From contig NZ_FNRD01000003.1 of assembly GCF_900107635.1 (NCBI RefSeq), positions 124,001 to 188,000 of the forward strand: a stretch of 64,000 nt of DNA. The letters are read 5' to 3'. The position numbers and the translations under genes were made by a program. This stretch comes from Flavobacterium gillisiae (lineage in GTDB: Bacteria > Bacteroidota > Bacteroidia > Flavobacteriales > Flavobacteriaceae). A model generated the notes under the pieces. The model saw only the letters and a list, made by a program, of their open reading frames with translations. It was not told the origin of the DNA and did no database searches. Shown piece by piece: positions 27,410 to 36,146 of the stretch; within the stretch, counting starts at the first letter, position 1, and each line of letters opens with the position of its first letter.

Positions 27410-28194
27410 TGGAAACAAAAGAATATAATGACTCCGGAATATTAGAACTCTACGTTTATGGTTTGCTAAGCGATACCGAAAATGAAGAAGTTACTACCAT
27501 GGCTAATACGCATCCTGAAATTAAGGATGAAATTATTGCCATTGAGAAAGCAATTGTAGCCTTGTCCTCTAGTTTTTCACCCTTCCATTCGGTGGCTAAT
27601 TATGAGAAGATTAAGGCCAAGCTAGAACTAAAACATGCCCCAGTAATAGAAATGGAAACATCAAGAAACTGGTCGCAATACATTGGATGGGCAGCTGCCG
27701 TTCTTCTATTGGTTGGTATTGGATTCCAATACAATCAATTGGAACAAACCAGCAATCAGGTTGTAAGTACTGAAATTGAAAAAGCAAAAGTTGAAAAAGA
27801 ACTTAATCAATTAGAACTTCAAAACAAGCAAAACGAAATAGGTCTTGCAGTCGTAAGAGATACCAAGAATACAGTTGTAAGTTTAGGTGGACAGGCTGTT
27901 GCACCAGAATCATCTGCAAAAGTATATTGGAACAAAGAAACTCAAGTAGTTTATGTTGATGCGGCAGGCTTACCAGAACCTCCAAAAGGAATGGTATATC
28001 AGGTTTGGGCTCTAAAACTGAATCCTTTGACTCCAACAAGCATTGGATTACTAGACAAGTTTGATGAAAACAACCAACGCATTTTTGCTGTTAACAGCAC
28101 TGGTGATGCAGAAGCTTTTGGAATTACATTAGAACCTGCCGGCGGAAGTTTAAGCCCTACAATGGAGCAATTATATACCTTAGGAAAGGTATAG
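27409..28194 (+). CDS. Anti-sigma factor, RskA-like
   Basis: The 261-residue protein has a cytosolic N-terminal sigma-binding region (ILELYVYGLLSDTENEEVTT), one membrane helix (YIGWAAAVLLLVGIGFQ, about 90-107), a coiled coil (EKAKVEKELNQLELQNKQNE), and a periplasmic C-terminal domain with VYVDAAGLPEPPKGMVYQVW and FGITLEPAGGS, the signature of the RskA domain. It would hold the sigma factor at the inner membrane. Translational overlap with the sigma gene supports the pairing. Confidence 0.9.
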   Translation: METKEYNDSGILELYVYGLLSDTENEEVTTMANTHPEIKDEIIAIEKAIVALSSSFSPFHSVANYEKIKAKLELKHAPVIEMETSRNWSQYIGWAAAVLLLVGIGFQYNQLEQTSNQVVSTEIEKAKVEKELNQLELQNKQNEIGLAVVRDTKNTVVSLGGQAVAPESSAKVYWNKETQVVYVDAAGLPEPPKGMVYQVWALKLNPLTPTSIGLLDKFDENNQRIFAVNSTGDAEAFGITLEPAGGSLSPTMEQLYTLGKV

Positions 28195-28220
28195 AAATTT
28201 ATACAATAGCATTTACATTA

Positions 28221-28258
28221 AAACCAGACTTTCAAAACTAGAGTCTGGTTTTTTTTTC
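28221..28258 (+). terminator. Rho-independent terminator of the sigma/anti-sigma operon
   Basis: AAACCAGACTtt-caaaac-tAGAGTCTGGTTTTTTTTT: stem CCAGACT/AGTCTGG followed by a long T-run. Confidence 0.88.
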
Positions 28259-28342
28259 TTAAAACTACTTTGGTCAACATATCTGATAAATGGAAACCAT
28301 AACAATATAAAGTACCTTATATTTGCATTTTTTAAACAGTAC

Positions 28343-29287
28343 ATGAACTACACCTTACTTTCCTCTCCTTTACAAGGATTTACAGATTTCCGTTTTAGAA
28401 ATGCGCAAAACAAAATTTTTGGCGGAATAGATACTTTTTATGCGCCTTACATCCGCTTAAATGGAAAGATGGTTATTAAATCCTCCTATCAGCGTGATTT
28501 ATTACCCGAGAACAACTCCGAACTTGAAGTGATTCCGCAAATTATTACTAATGATGCCGATGAGTTTTTGTTTGTATCCAAGTATGTGCAGGAATTAGGT
28601 TATAAAGAATTGAACTGGAATTTAGGTTGTCCCTACCCCATGGTAACTAAATGTGGAATGGGTTCTGGATTAATTAAAAATTCGGAGAAAATTGAGCAGA
28701 TATTGCACAAGGTGCAAAACGAATCAGATATCATAGTTTCTATGAAAATGCGTTTGGGATACGATACTACGGACGAAATATTAGATGTTTTACCTATTTT
28801 AGAAAAATATAAGGTGAAAAACGTAGCTGTACATGCCCGTTTAGGGAAACAGTTATACAAAGGTGGTGTACATTTGGATGCTTTTCAAACTTGCGTAGAT
28901 CAAAGTAAAGTAAAATTGTATTATAATGGTGATATTACTACAGTAACTAAGTTTCACGAAATGCAAGCGCGTTTCCCTACCATAGATCATTGGATGATAG
29001 GTAGAGGCTTAATTGCAGATCCTTTTTTGCCCAGTATGATAAAAAGCAACAGCTTAGAATACCCAAAAAACAAAATGGAATTGTTTAGTGAATTTCACGA
29101 CACCTTATACGCAGGATATAGCGAATCCTTATCTGGTTCTACGCACATCTTATTGAAAATGCACCATTTATGGGAGTACTTCTCTGTTATTTTTTCGAAT
29201 CCGCACAAAGTGTCAAAAAACATACGAAAATCAAAGAGTATTCGTAATTACGAGCAAACGGTTAAAGAAGTTATAAAAGCGGGCTAA
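28343..29287 (+). CDS. tRNA-dihydrouridine synthase family protein
   Basis: The 314-residue protein reduces uridines in the tRNA D-loop with FMN and NADPH. It starts directly with the family motif SSPLQGFTDFRFRNAQ, has LNWNLGCPYPMVTKCGMGSG with the likely catalytic Cys96, then MKMRLGYD, AVHARLG, YNGDI and MIGRGLIADP, which line the FMN-binding barrel. A -7 element TATATTTG lies at 28318-28325, 18 bp before the start. Shorter than DusB; closest in appearance to the DusC branch, but the subclass is uncertain. Confidence 0.9.
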   Translation: MNYTLLSSPLQGFTDFRFRNAQNKIFGGIDTFYAPYIRLNGKMVIKSSYQRDLLPENNSELEVIPQIITNDADEFLFVSKYVQELGYKELNWNLGCPYPMVTKCGMGSGLIKNSEKIEQILHKVQNESDIIVSMKMRLGYDTTDEILDVLPILEKYKVKNVAVHARLGKQLYKGGVHLDAFQTCVDQSKVKLYYNGDITTVTKFHEMQARFPTIDHWMIGRGLIADPFLPSMIKSNSLEYPKNKMELFSEFHDTLYAGYSESLSGSTHILLKMHHLWEYFSVIFSNPHKVSKNIRKSKSIRNYEQTVKEVIKAG

Positions 29288-29300
29288 CGCTATAACGTCT

Positions 29301-29440
29301 CGTTGCGTGAGGGATAGCAGTGGAGCTCTTTTTATCAATTGCCTCGGGTTTAAACCCGAGGCAATTGATAAAAAAGCGGGAACGAATAGCCCGACCCGAA
29401 GTTGCGAGGCGCTAGCCAGAGTAACTGTAGGGCACGCCCA
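29301..29440 (+). repeat. Intergenic structured repeat, family A, copy 1
   Basis: The element runs GCGTGAGGGATAGCAGTGG, a long palindrome, AATAGCCCGACCCG, and closes GGCACGCCCA, 140 bp in all. Inside is a 46-bp perfect palindrome (29329-29374) centred on GGGTTTAAACCC. Related copies are at 32831-32950 and 35391-35510 (reverse) and 59997-60092 (shorter). Confidence 0.7.
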
Positions 29441-29456
29441 AAGAAAAATTAGAGCA

Positions 29457-29493
29457 CAAAAAAAGGTTCAACTTAATGGTTGAACCTTTTTTA
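29457..29493. terminator. Bidirectional Rho-independent terminator
   Basis: AAAAAAGGTTCAAC-ttaatg-GTTGAACCTTTTTT lies between the convergent dihydrouridine synthase and cytochrome assembly genes. Confidence 0.92.
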
Positions 29494-29513
29494 TTTGAAG
29501 CAAAAGATGCTTA

Positions 29514-32500
29514 TTATTTCTTATAATACTTTCTATATTTTGGATAGGTAATCGCCCCAATAAAAGTGATTGTTCCTAGTGAATACCAGATCCAACTTAA
29601 GGAATGGGCTTCACCGCTTGCATAAGAATGCAGTCCAACCAAGTGAAAGTTTACACCATAATAGGTAAACAAAATCGAAACGAAAGCAAACATACTCATC
29701 AGGTTAAACGTCCATTTCCCTCTTAATGACGGTACAAATCGAGCGTGAATTACAAAAGCATAAACCATGATGCTGATTAATGCCCAAGTTTCTTTTGGAT
29801 CCCATCCCCAGTAACGTCCCCAACTTTCATTGGCCCATTGTCCACCAAGGAAGTTACCAATAGTAAGCATAATCAAACCAACAGTTAATGCCATTTCGTT
29901 GATATAGGTAATCTCTTGAATATTCAAATCCATTTTAGCTTTGTTCTTTTCGTTGGTAAAAAAGATCAATAATAACGATACAAAACCAAGAATCATTCCT
30001 AAAGCAAATGGTCCATAACTTGCTACAATAACAGCCACGTGAATCATTAACCAATAGGAATTAAGTACTGGTTGTAGATTGGCAATTTCTGGATCAATCC
30101 AGTTCATATAAGCTGCAGATAAAATAATTGCCGATACAAAGGCAGATGAAGCAACAGTTAACTTAGATTTACTATCAAAAGCTAATCCAAAAAACATCGT
30201 TGCCCAAGCTACATAAACAATAGCTTCGTAGGCGTTACTCCATGGCGCATGACCAGATATGTACCAACGAGCTCCTAAAGTTATTGTGTGCAAAGCAAAC
30301 AAGATTGCAATGATAACATGCATGCTATTTACCAAAATACGCAGTACTTTACGATCTTTGAAAATCTGTAAAATAGTAAACAACATCATTAATAGCGCTG
30401 CAGTTAGATATGCCCATGGCAGTTTTTGCAATAGGTCGTATTTGTTATAGGTGATTTCTAGAGAGATTCTATCATCACTTGGTCTTACTTTGGCACCAAA
30501 TCTCTTTTGGAAACCATTTAAACTTTCAACTAAATCATTTGCATTTTTATAATCATTTGAAATTGATGCGTTATTTAGTGATCCATAATACAACGGCAAA
30601 ACACTTTTGGTATACGTAGAATCCATTCCTTTTAATCCAGCTTCATTCAATTCTAATGACGAAACCCATTTGTTATTCGGATCATTCGGAATCGGGAAAA
30701 TCTTTAATATTCGTCCGCTCAAGGCCGATTCCATTAAATTCACCTTTTTATCCGTTTCAATAAAATCTTTCTCAAACTGATTCGGGTTGGCTGCTTTGTA
30801 AGCTGCATCCAAGTATGGTGCTAATTTATAATTTCCTTTTGCATCAAAAAAGGCAATAAAAGGAGCTGTTCCATCCTTTACATCAACACCAATCAATTTA
30901 CGAATGCTGTCGTTTCCTGTTCTTAGATAGATAATCGGAATTTCAATCCACAACTGTGCGTACTGAGACATGGACAAAAACACTTGGTCTGGATTCATGC
31001 CATTGTAAGAATTAGAATGACTCACTTTACGCAATAACTCAGAAGAGAAAGTGTTTACGGGTTTCATTCTACCACCAGCATCCTGAATCACCAAACGCCC
31101 AAATTTTGCGGCGTGCTCTTCGGAAACTTTAAATTTATTAAGCAAAGAATCTAATTGTTTTGCAGTTGGTGCAACACGCATGTGACCACTATCTTCGGTA
31201 TGATCTGCATGATCTCCATTAGCATCATGATCATGATTGTGCGCTTGAGAAAAGCCACTCATACTTATCATTAAAACCAAAATAGTAATCAATTTTGATT
31301 TTTTAGTTTTAACCACTTCTAATTTTCGTTTCAAATCAGCAAAACGAGAGTATTTTGTAAACATAATAGACATCATTGCAAAAAATAACATAAAATAACC
31401 GGCATACGTAATGGCTGTTCCCCAAAAATCGTGGTTTACAGATAAGACCGTTCCCTTTTCATCTGGATCAAATGAAGATTGAAAGAAACGATACCCTTTG
31501 TAATCCAAAACATTATTCATAAAAATCCTTGCGTCAAATACCTCTGTAGAATCTTGAACTGTCACTTTACTTTCAAAAGAAGAGTAACTTTTCTCCGTTC
31601 CCGGGTATTTAGCAGCGATAAAATCATTTAGTTTTATCTTGAAAGGTAAAACGTAAGCTTTACTACCGTAGAAAAAAGTATAATCTAACTTCCCAATTTT
31701 TACCGTTTGAAAGTCTCCTACTCTTCCCTTAGATCCCACAACAGTTACTTCTTTTTCCTGTCCCTCTGCTTTCACTTTAAGTACTAAAGCATCAGTATGA
31801 TTTTTTGCTTTAAAATCATTGCTTGACTCATAAGCAATCACTCCTTTTACAGCAGGATCAGGAAAAACAAATCTTTTCTCTCCTATGCTATAAAGCGAAC
31901 GCATCATCAACGGCTGCACAATATCTTTAGTTACTGCACCTTCTAGTTTATCAGCCATTCTCATGAAATTCCCTTCAAATGGCGTTTGAATTGTATATCC
32001 GTCTCCAGAAGTGCTAATATTTATTGCACCATCCGTTGGTTTATTTAATGAAAATAAAACATTGTGAATGTTTTGAACTTCTCCTTCTTTTAGAAAATGC
32101 TCTTCACGTCCGCCATCCCCTGCTTCTACAAGTTTGAAATACAAAACGCCCTTAGGATCCGCTTTTACATATTCCTTAGCACCCATGATAAAATTTTCGT
32201 ATTCCACTTCAAACGAAGTGTCTGCAAACTTATCAGAGATCGAAAAATTGTTATTAGTAACCGGAGAAAGCAACAATGGCTGTTCAAAAACCCTACGTTT
32301 CATTTCCCCTTTATATTCCCCATCGATAAAAACGGTTAGGAATGTTTTGTCTGAATAAAACTGATTTTCAGCAGCACCTTCACGTATTGGCATCATCCCT
32401 TCATAACTAATATAACGAGTTACAAATGCACCCAAAAGGATAAAAACAAAAGATAAATGTAGTAATAAAGTAGCCCATTTTTCTTTTTTTAATAATTGGT

Positions 32501-32705
32501 AACGCTTAATATTCCCTATGAAATTGATCATAAAAAACACCATTATCGCTTCAAACCACCAAGAATTATAAATTAAAATGCGAGCTGTATCTGTATTGTA
32601 TTTACTTTCGATGAAAGTTCCTGCGCCCATTGCTATTGCAAAAGAGAGAAAAAGAAGCGCCATTAATCGTGTAGAAAACAAAAATGAGAATATTTTTTTA
32701 TCCAT
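29514..32705 (-). CDS. Fused CcsB-CcsA (ResB/ResC) cytochrome c assembly protein
   Basis: The 1063-residue inner-membrane protein carries both system II cytochrome c synthetase parts. The N-terminal ResB/CcsB-like half has membrane segments near residues 13-33, 47-66 and 82-100, a long periplasmic region, and a fourth segment near 430. A His-rich linker follows (AHNHDHDANGDHADHTED). The C-terminal CcsA half has about eight membrane segments with the haem-binding WWD-type motif WGRYWGWDPKETWA and conserved His in HVAVIVASYG and VIHARFVP. It exports haem and attaches it to CXXCH apocytochromes. Fusions of this sort are usual in Bacteroidota and Epsilonproteobacteria. Confidence 0.9.
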   Translation of the reverse strand: MDKKIFSFLFSTRLMALLFLSFAIAMGAGTFIESKYNTDTARILIYNSWWFEAIMVFFMINFIGNIKRYQLLKKEKWATLLLHLSFVFILLGAFVTRYISYEGMMPIREGAAENQFYSDKTFLTVFIDGEYKGEMKRRVFEQPLLLSPVTNNNFSISDKFADTSFEVEYENFIMGAKEYVKADPKGVLYFKLVEAGDGGREEHFLKEGEVQNIHNVLFSLNKPTDGAINISTSGDGYTIQTPFEGNFMRMADKLEGAVTKDIVQPLMMRSLYSIGEKRFVFPDPAVKGVIAYESSNDFKAKNHTDALVLKVKAEGQEKEVTVVGSKGRVGDFQTVKIGKLDYTFFYGSKAYVLPFKIKLNDFIAAKYPGTEKSYSSFESKVTVQDSTEVFDARIFMNNVLDYKGYRFFQSSFDPDEKGTVLSVNHDFWGTAITYAGYFMLFFAMMSIMFTKYSRFADLKRKLEVVKTKKSKLITILVLMISMSGFSQAHNHDHDANGDHADHTEDSGHMRVAPTAKQLDSLLNKFKVSEEHAAKFGRLVIQDAGGRMKPVNTFSSELLRKVSHSNSYNGMNPDQVFLSMSQYAQLWIEIPIIYLRTGNDSIRKLIGVDVKDGTAPFIAFFDAKGNYKLAPYLDAAYKAANPNQFEKDFIETDKKVNLMESALSGRILKIFPIPNDPNNKWVSSLELNEAGLKGMDSTYTKSVLPLYYGSLNNASISNDYKNANDLVESLNGFQKRFGAKVRPSDDRISLEITYNKYDLLQKLPWAYLTAALLMMLFTILQIFKDRKVLRILVNSMHVIIAILFALHTITLGARWYISGHAPWSNAYEAIVYVAWATMFFGLAFDSKSKLTVASSAFVSAIILSAAYMNWIDPEIANLQPVLNSYWLMIHVAVIVASYGPFALGMILGFVSLLLIFFTNEKNKAKMDLNIQEITYINEMALTVGLIMLTIGNFLGGQWANESWGRYWGWDPKETWALISIMVYAFVIHARFVPSLRGKWTFNLMSMFAFVSILFTYYGVNFHLVGLHSYASGEAHSLSWIWYSLGTITFIGAITYPKYRKYYKK

Positions 32706-32830
32706 TTGTAAGGAATTACGTTTTTATAAAAGTGCGACAAAAGTACTTAAAATTGTTGACTTCTATCTTGCTACAATTGTTAATTTAATCCAAAATTAAG
32801 GGTTTAGAATCCCTAATGCCGCCTTTCTTT

Positions 32831-32950
32831 TGGGCGTGCCACCGTCCCTAAAAAAGGGCTACATCACTTTGTCTAGATAGGCCCTTTTTCGGGAAGCTGT
32901 CGGGTCATGCGCGCTACTAAGGTAGCCAGCTTCTACCCCTCACGCAAATT
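32831..32950 (-). repeat. Intergenic structured repeat, family A, copy 2
   Basis: TGGGCGTGCC at 32831 to CCTCACGCAAA near 32948 is family A in reverse. It contains AAAAAGGGC...GCCCTTTTT, a terminator-like hairpin (about 32850-32888). By eye it matches copy 3 at about 89% over 140 bp, in the same orientation, on the other side of the PLP enzyme gene. Confidence 0.75.
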
Positions 32951-33045
32951 CGCGTTAAAATGATGTATTACTTTTACTATTAGAACTATTTGTAATCCTA
33001 TTTTTATAAATTAACAAAAAAAGCGTTTTATGGCACATCGTCACA

Positions 33046-33288
33046 TTTGCCTACAAACTACCTAAGCGACCGGCTACGATCACGCTTTTTACAGATACAG
33101 TTTTAGAAATTGCAAACAATTCTATTCAAATAAAAATGGTTGATGTATTAAATTGAGTTACTCTTATTGATATAAAGCCGTTCTTTGCAAAGTTTGATAT
33201 TAGAACAAACACTATATTTGGATTGTTAGATAATCAAGAAAATATTCCTAGTAAAGAACTTCATTCTGATGAACGTTATAAATTATAA
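33046..33288 (+). pseudogene. Relic of a TrmO/TsaA-type tRNA methyltransferase
   Basis: Read in the frame of 33061, the segment gives KLPKRPATITLF, then NNSIQIKMVDVLN, an in-frame TGA at 33154-33156, then VTLIDIKPFFAKFDIRTN, and a stop at 33288. The intact family (TrmO, which methylates t6A37 in tRNA-Thr) has PKRPNPIG and VDxLDGTPLLDIKPYxPxFD at these places, so the TGA stands where a conserved Gly codon is expected (GGA to TGA) and Thr-Pro is damaged. No start or N-terminal half is present. The relic ends 5 bp before the PLP enzyme gene. Confidence 0.68.
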
Positions 33289-33293
33289 TACCT

Positions 33294-35366
33294 ATGACAA
33301 ATAATATACTTATTGAAAATCAATATAAAAGAACCAGTATATTTGAAAAAGAAAATGTGAATTATCTGGTTCGCGTTTTAAAAAGATTCAACACAGTACC
33401 TAAAATAAACAACATAAATATTATTACCTCAACTACTGAGCCTGATATATTTAAAATTGTACCCAACAAATCGATTATAATTGGTTCGTCATTACTAAAC
33501 AAACCCGTTTTAGCTTTGGTTTATTTAAGATATGGCATTGAATGGCAGCTTTGGTATAAAGCCTTGAATAATGAAAAACAGGATACTATTTTATGTGATA
33601 TAGCAGCGCTTGAAGTGACTCGAATATTTTATCAATTGTTACCTAAAGACGATAAAGAAAAATTAGAAAACCTTGATTATTTTTTAATTGATTTGATTAA
33701 AAATGAAAAAAAAATAGATCCTGAGTCTGTATTACAATACGAAGAGTTGCAAGCTTTTCATGGGACGAATATTGCAAACAAAACATTTAAAGATTCTTGG
33801 AAACCAATTATTGAAAACCTAGCAAAACCAACAGAATATTTATTAATGTCAGGTGGAGACCTTAGATTGAATATTGATGAAATTGATTTGTTAAATAAAT
33901 ATGGTTGCCGACCATTTCCAAGACCCGATGCATTCACTTTTGCCTCATCAACTGGAACGAGTGTTTCTAATTTTGCGTTTGATAAAACAGATAAAGTTAG
34001 AAGTATTTTAATTCGAAACAGCTTAAAAAATGGTTTTAAAAAGACAACCATCGAGTTTTCTGAATTACTAAAAGACAACCTTAGAAAGATATTTAAATTA
34101 AATGAGGAGTGTGAAATAATTTTTTCCCCATCAGGAACCGATTCTTCACTTCAAATAGCAGCTATAACTCAAATTATGTCCGATAAAGACATTACGCATA
34201 TTTTAGTAGCATCTGATGAAACTGGTAGCGGAATTCCTGCGGCATTAAAAGGATGTCATTTTGAAAACACAACCGCCTTAAATCACCCTATTAAGAAAGG
34301 GGACAAAATTGAAGGATTTAGAGATGTTGATTTGATTAAAATTACTTTTAGAGATGAAAATGGTGCGCTAAAATCATCCAGTCAATTAGACGAGGAAGTC
34401 TATAATGCCATATCTAAAACCAATGAATCAGGCAGACACGTAGTACTGCATACTATGGATCAATCGAAATTAGGATATCAATCGCCTAGTGACGCATTAA
34501 TTCAAAAATTGAATACAATCGATGCCTTATCAATGCAAATCATTGTGGACGGTTCCCAACTTCGATTAGATCCTAAAGACATACAAAATTATTTAAATAA
34601 AGGATATATTGTTACCGTAACAGGAAGTAAGTACTTTACCGGGCCTCCCTATTCAGGTGCATTACTTCTACCCGAAAGTGTTAGTAAATTAATCCATTCT
34701 GCAAAAAATAAGTTGCCAAAAGGATTAACCCAATATTACAATCATTCTGATTGGCCAACTTCATGGTTCTGTTCAAATGATTTATCAGATGGATACAATT
34801 ATGGCTCTTACATGCGCTGGAACGCTGCAATAGTTGAAATGGACCGCTACTATAAAACACCCGTTTTATACAGAAACATGGGTATTGAGATGTTCTGTAA
34901 TTTTATTGACGATTCAATAAAAGAAGCCACTTTTTTAGAACCCATTTATGCTGATGATACAAAAGCGAATAGTTATAATAGTCAAGAATTTGGAATAAGA
35001 AATATCCGTACCATTTTCCCTTTCTTCATCCTTAAAAACAATGAAGTACTATCAGTTGATAATGTGAAAAAACTATACACTTTACTAAATTCGGATATAT
35101 CTGATCAATTTGAAGATTCTTCACTAGAAATTATAAGGCTTGCTGCCCAGAAATGCCATATAGGACAAGCCGTTAATGTAAAGTATGGCAACGATATTGA
35201 AAGTGCTGTTTTAAGAATTAGTTTGGGCGCAAGAGTTATTTCCGAAAGCTGGGTTAACAGAGATATTAGTCTCTTTTTTAGAAATATAGAAACACAAATG
35301 AATCAAATTACGGTAATCATAAAGAAAATAGAATTGATCCTCAGCAATCCCGATTTGTTGAAATAA
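33294..35366 (+). CDS. Unassigned PLP-dependent fold-type I enzyme
   Basis: The 690-residue protein is much longer than a typical aminotransferase (about 400). The first ~195 residues are not recognised. A class V-like catalytic part follows: GCRPFPRPDAFTFASSTGTS near 210, IIFSPSGTDSSLQIAA near 273, ASDETGSGIPAAL, MQIIVDGSQLRLD with Asp419 as probable PLP-nitrogen ligand, and TVTGSKYFTGPPYSGALLLP with Lys446 as probable Schiff-base lysine. It is cytosolic. No biosynthetic partner lies nearby, so reaction and substrate are unknown. It sits between two near-identical direct repeats and after a methyltransferase relic, pointing to acquired or mobile DNA. Confidence 0.75.
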   Translation: MTNNILIENQYKRTSIFEKENVNYLVRVLKRFNTVPKINNINIITSTTEPDIFKIVPNKSIIIGSSLLNKPVLALVYLRYGIEWQLWYKALNNEKQDTILCDIAALEVTRIFYQLLPKDDKEKLENLDYFLIDLIKNEKKIDPESVLQYEELQAFHGTNIANKTFKDSWKPIIENLAKPTEYLLMSGGDLRLNIDEIDLLNKYGCRPFPRPDAFTFASSTGTSVSNFAFDKTDKVRSILIRNSLKNGFKKTTIEFSELLKDNLRKIFKLNEECEIIFSPSGTDSSLQIAAITQIMSDKDITHILVASDETGSGIPAALKGCHFENTTALNHPIKKGDKIEGFRDVDLIKITFRDENGALKSSSQLDEEVYNAISKTNESGRHVVLHTMDQSKLGYQSPSDALIQKLNTIDALSMQIIVDGSQLRLDPKDIQNYLNKGYIVTVTGSKYFTGPPYSGALLLPESVSKLIHSAKNKLPKGLTQYYNHSDWPTSWFCSNDLSDGYNYGSYMRWNAAIVEMDRYYKTPVLYRNMGIEMFCNFIDDSIKEATFLEPIYADDTKANSYNSQEFGIRNIRTIFPFFILKNNEVLSVDNVKKLYTLLNSDISDQFEDSSLEIIRLAAQKCHIGQAVNVKYGNDIESAVLRISLGARVISESWVNRDISLFFRNIETQMNQITVIIKKIELILSNPDLLK

Positions 35367-35390
35367 ATAAATTTAAGATACCAAATTATC

Positions 35391-35510
35391 TGGGCGTGCC
35401 ACCGTCCCTAAAAAAGGGCTAATTCACTTTGTCTAGATATGCCCTTTTTCGGGAAGCTGTCTGGTCATCCGCGCTACTGCGGTAGCTAGCTTCTACCCCT
35501 CACGCAAAAC
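35391..35510 (-). repeat. Intergenic structured repeat, family A, copy 3
   Basis: TGGGCGTGCC at 35391 to CCTCACGCAAAA near 35508. Shares GGCGTGCCACCGTCCCTAAA, the hairpin arms AAAAAGGGC and GCCCTTTTT, and TTCTACCCCTCACGC with copy 2. It follows the PLP enzyme gene by 24 bp and can act as its terminator. Confidence 0.75.
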
Positions 35511-35855
35511 CGACTAAAAGTGATGTATTGCTTATATAATTTTAGTTATATGCAATACAAATGATTGATTTTAAAGTGAAAACTCAAATAGTGTGATAAT
35601 TTAATTATCTAAAACATATCTGACTGCACAGCTTTAAAAAAAAGTTAGTGCAGTGTTCTTTTTTATGTGAACATAACAACAAATCACCGCTACCGCGTGA
35701 AACCTTTAAGACGGTTAAATGCAATGATAATTACTAATCAAACTACACACTTATAAAACCGCTGCTTTTAAAGGGTATCATCTACCCTTTTTTCAAAAAA
35801 AATACCAGCCATTATTTACTACAATGGCTACACTTTTTTTTCCTGATTTTAACAA
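35511..35855. other. Gene-free stretch before the DUF2520 relic
   Basis: No gene was recognised. Two hairpins are visible: CTGCAC...GTGCAG (about 35624-35655) and AAAGGGTA-tcatc-TACCCTTTTTT (about 35769-35793), which looks like an active or former terminator. The rest is AT-rich and unassigned. Confidence 0.5.
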
Positions 35856-35956
35856 ATGATTAAAGTTATTGTGATAGGCTTCATGAATGTAGCTCAATAT
35901 TTAATTGCTACTTTTTAAAACTCTAAAAAATATAGGAGATGAAATTAATTACTAAT
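35856..35956 (+). pseudogene. Decayed 5' copy of the DUF2520 gene
   Basis: ATGATTAAAGTTATTGTGAT, then CAATATTTAATTGCTACTTT and AGGAGATGAAATT, closely match the start of the gene at 40998. The frame gives MIKVIVIGFMNVAQYLIATF and then a stop, while the intact gene gives MVKVIIIGSGNVAQHLIAAF and continues. The nucleotide-binding GxG is lost and a Gln codon has become TAA. Some upstream promoter-region similarity (TTATTT...ATTTTAACAA) is also kept. It is a direct-repeat relic on the far side of the collagen-like block; 35957-36146 shows nothing recognisable. Confidence 0.75.
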
Positions 35957-36146
35957 CCGAGTATTCACTATGCATCTATTCATAATTTTACAATAACAAA
36001 AAATAGTAAAAACCATCTTTTTCCTTAACAATTCCACTCGTCGACACTTTAGATAGATTCACCGATAGTTAAACAACTCTAAACGAAAATAAAAAACAGC
36101 ATCAGTTAATACCTATAAATTTACGCTATATAAATTAGTGTAAAAC

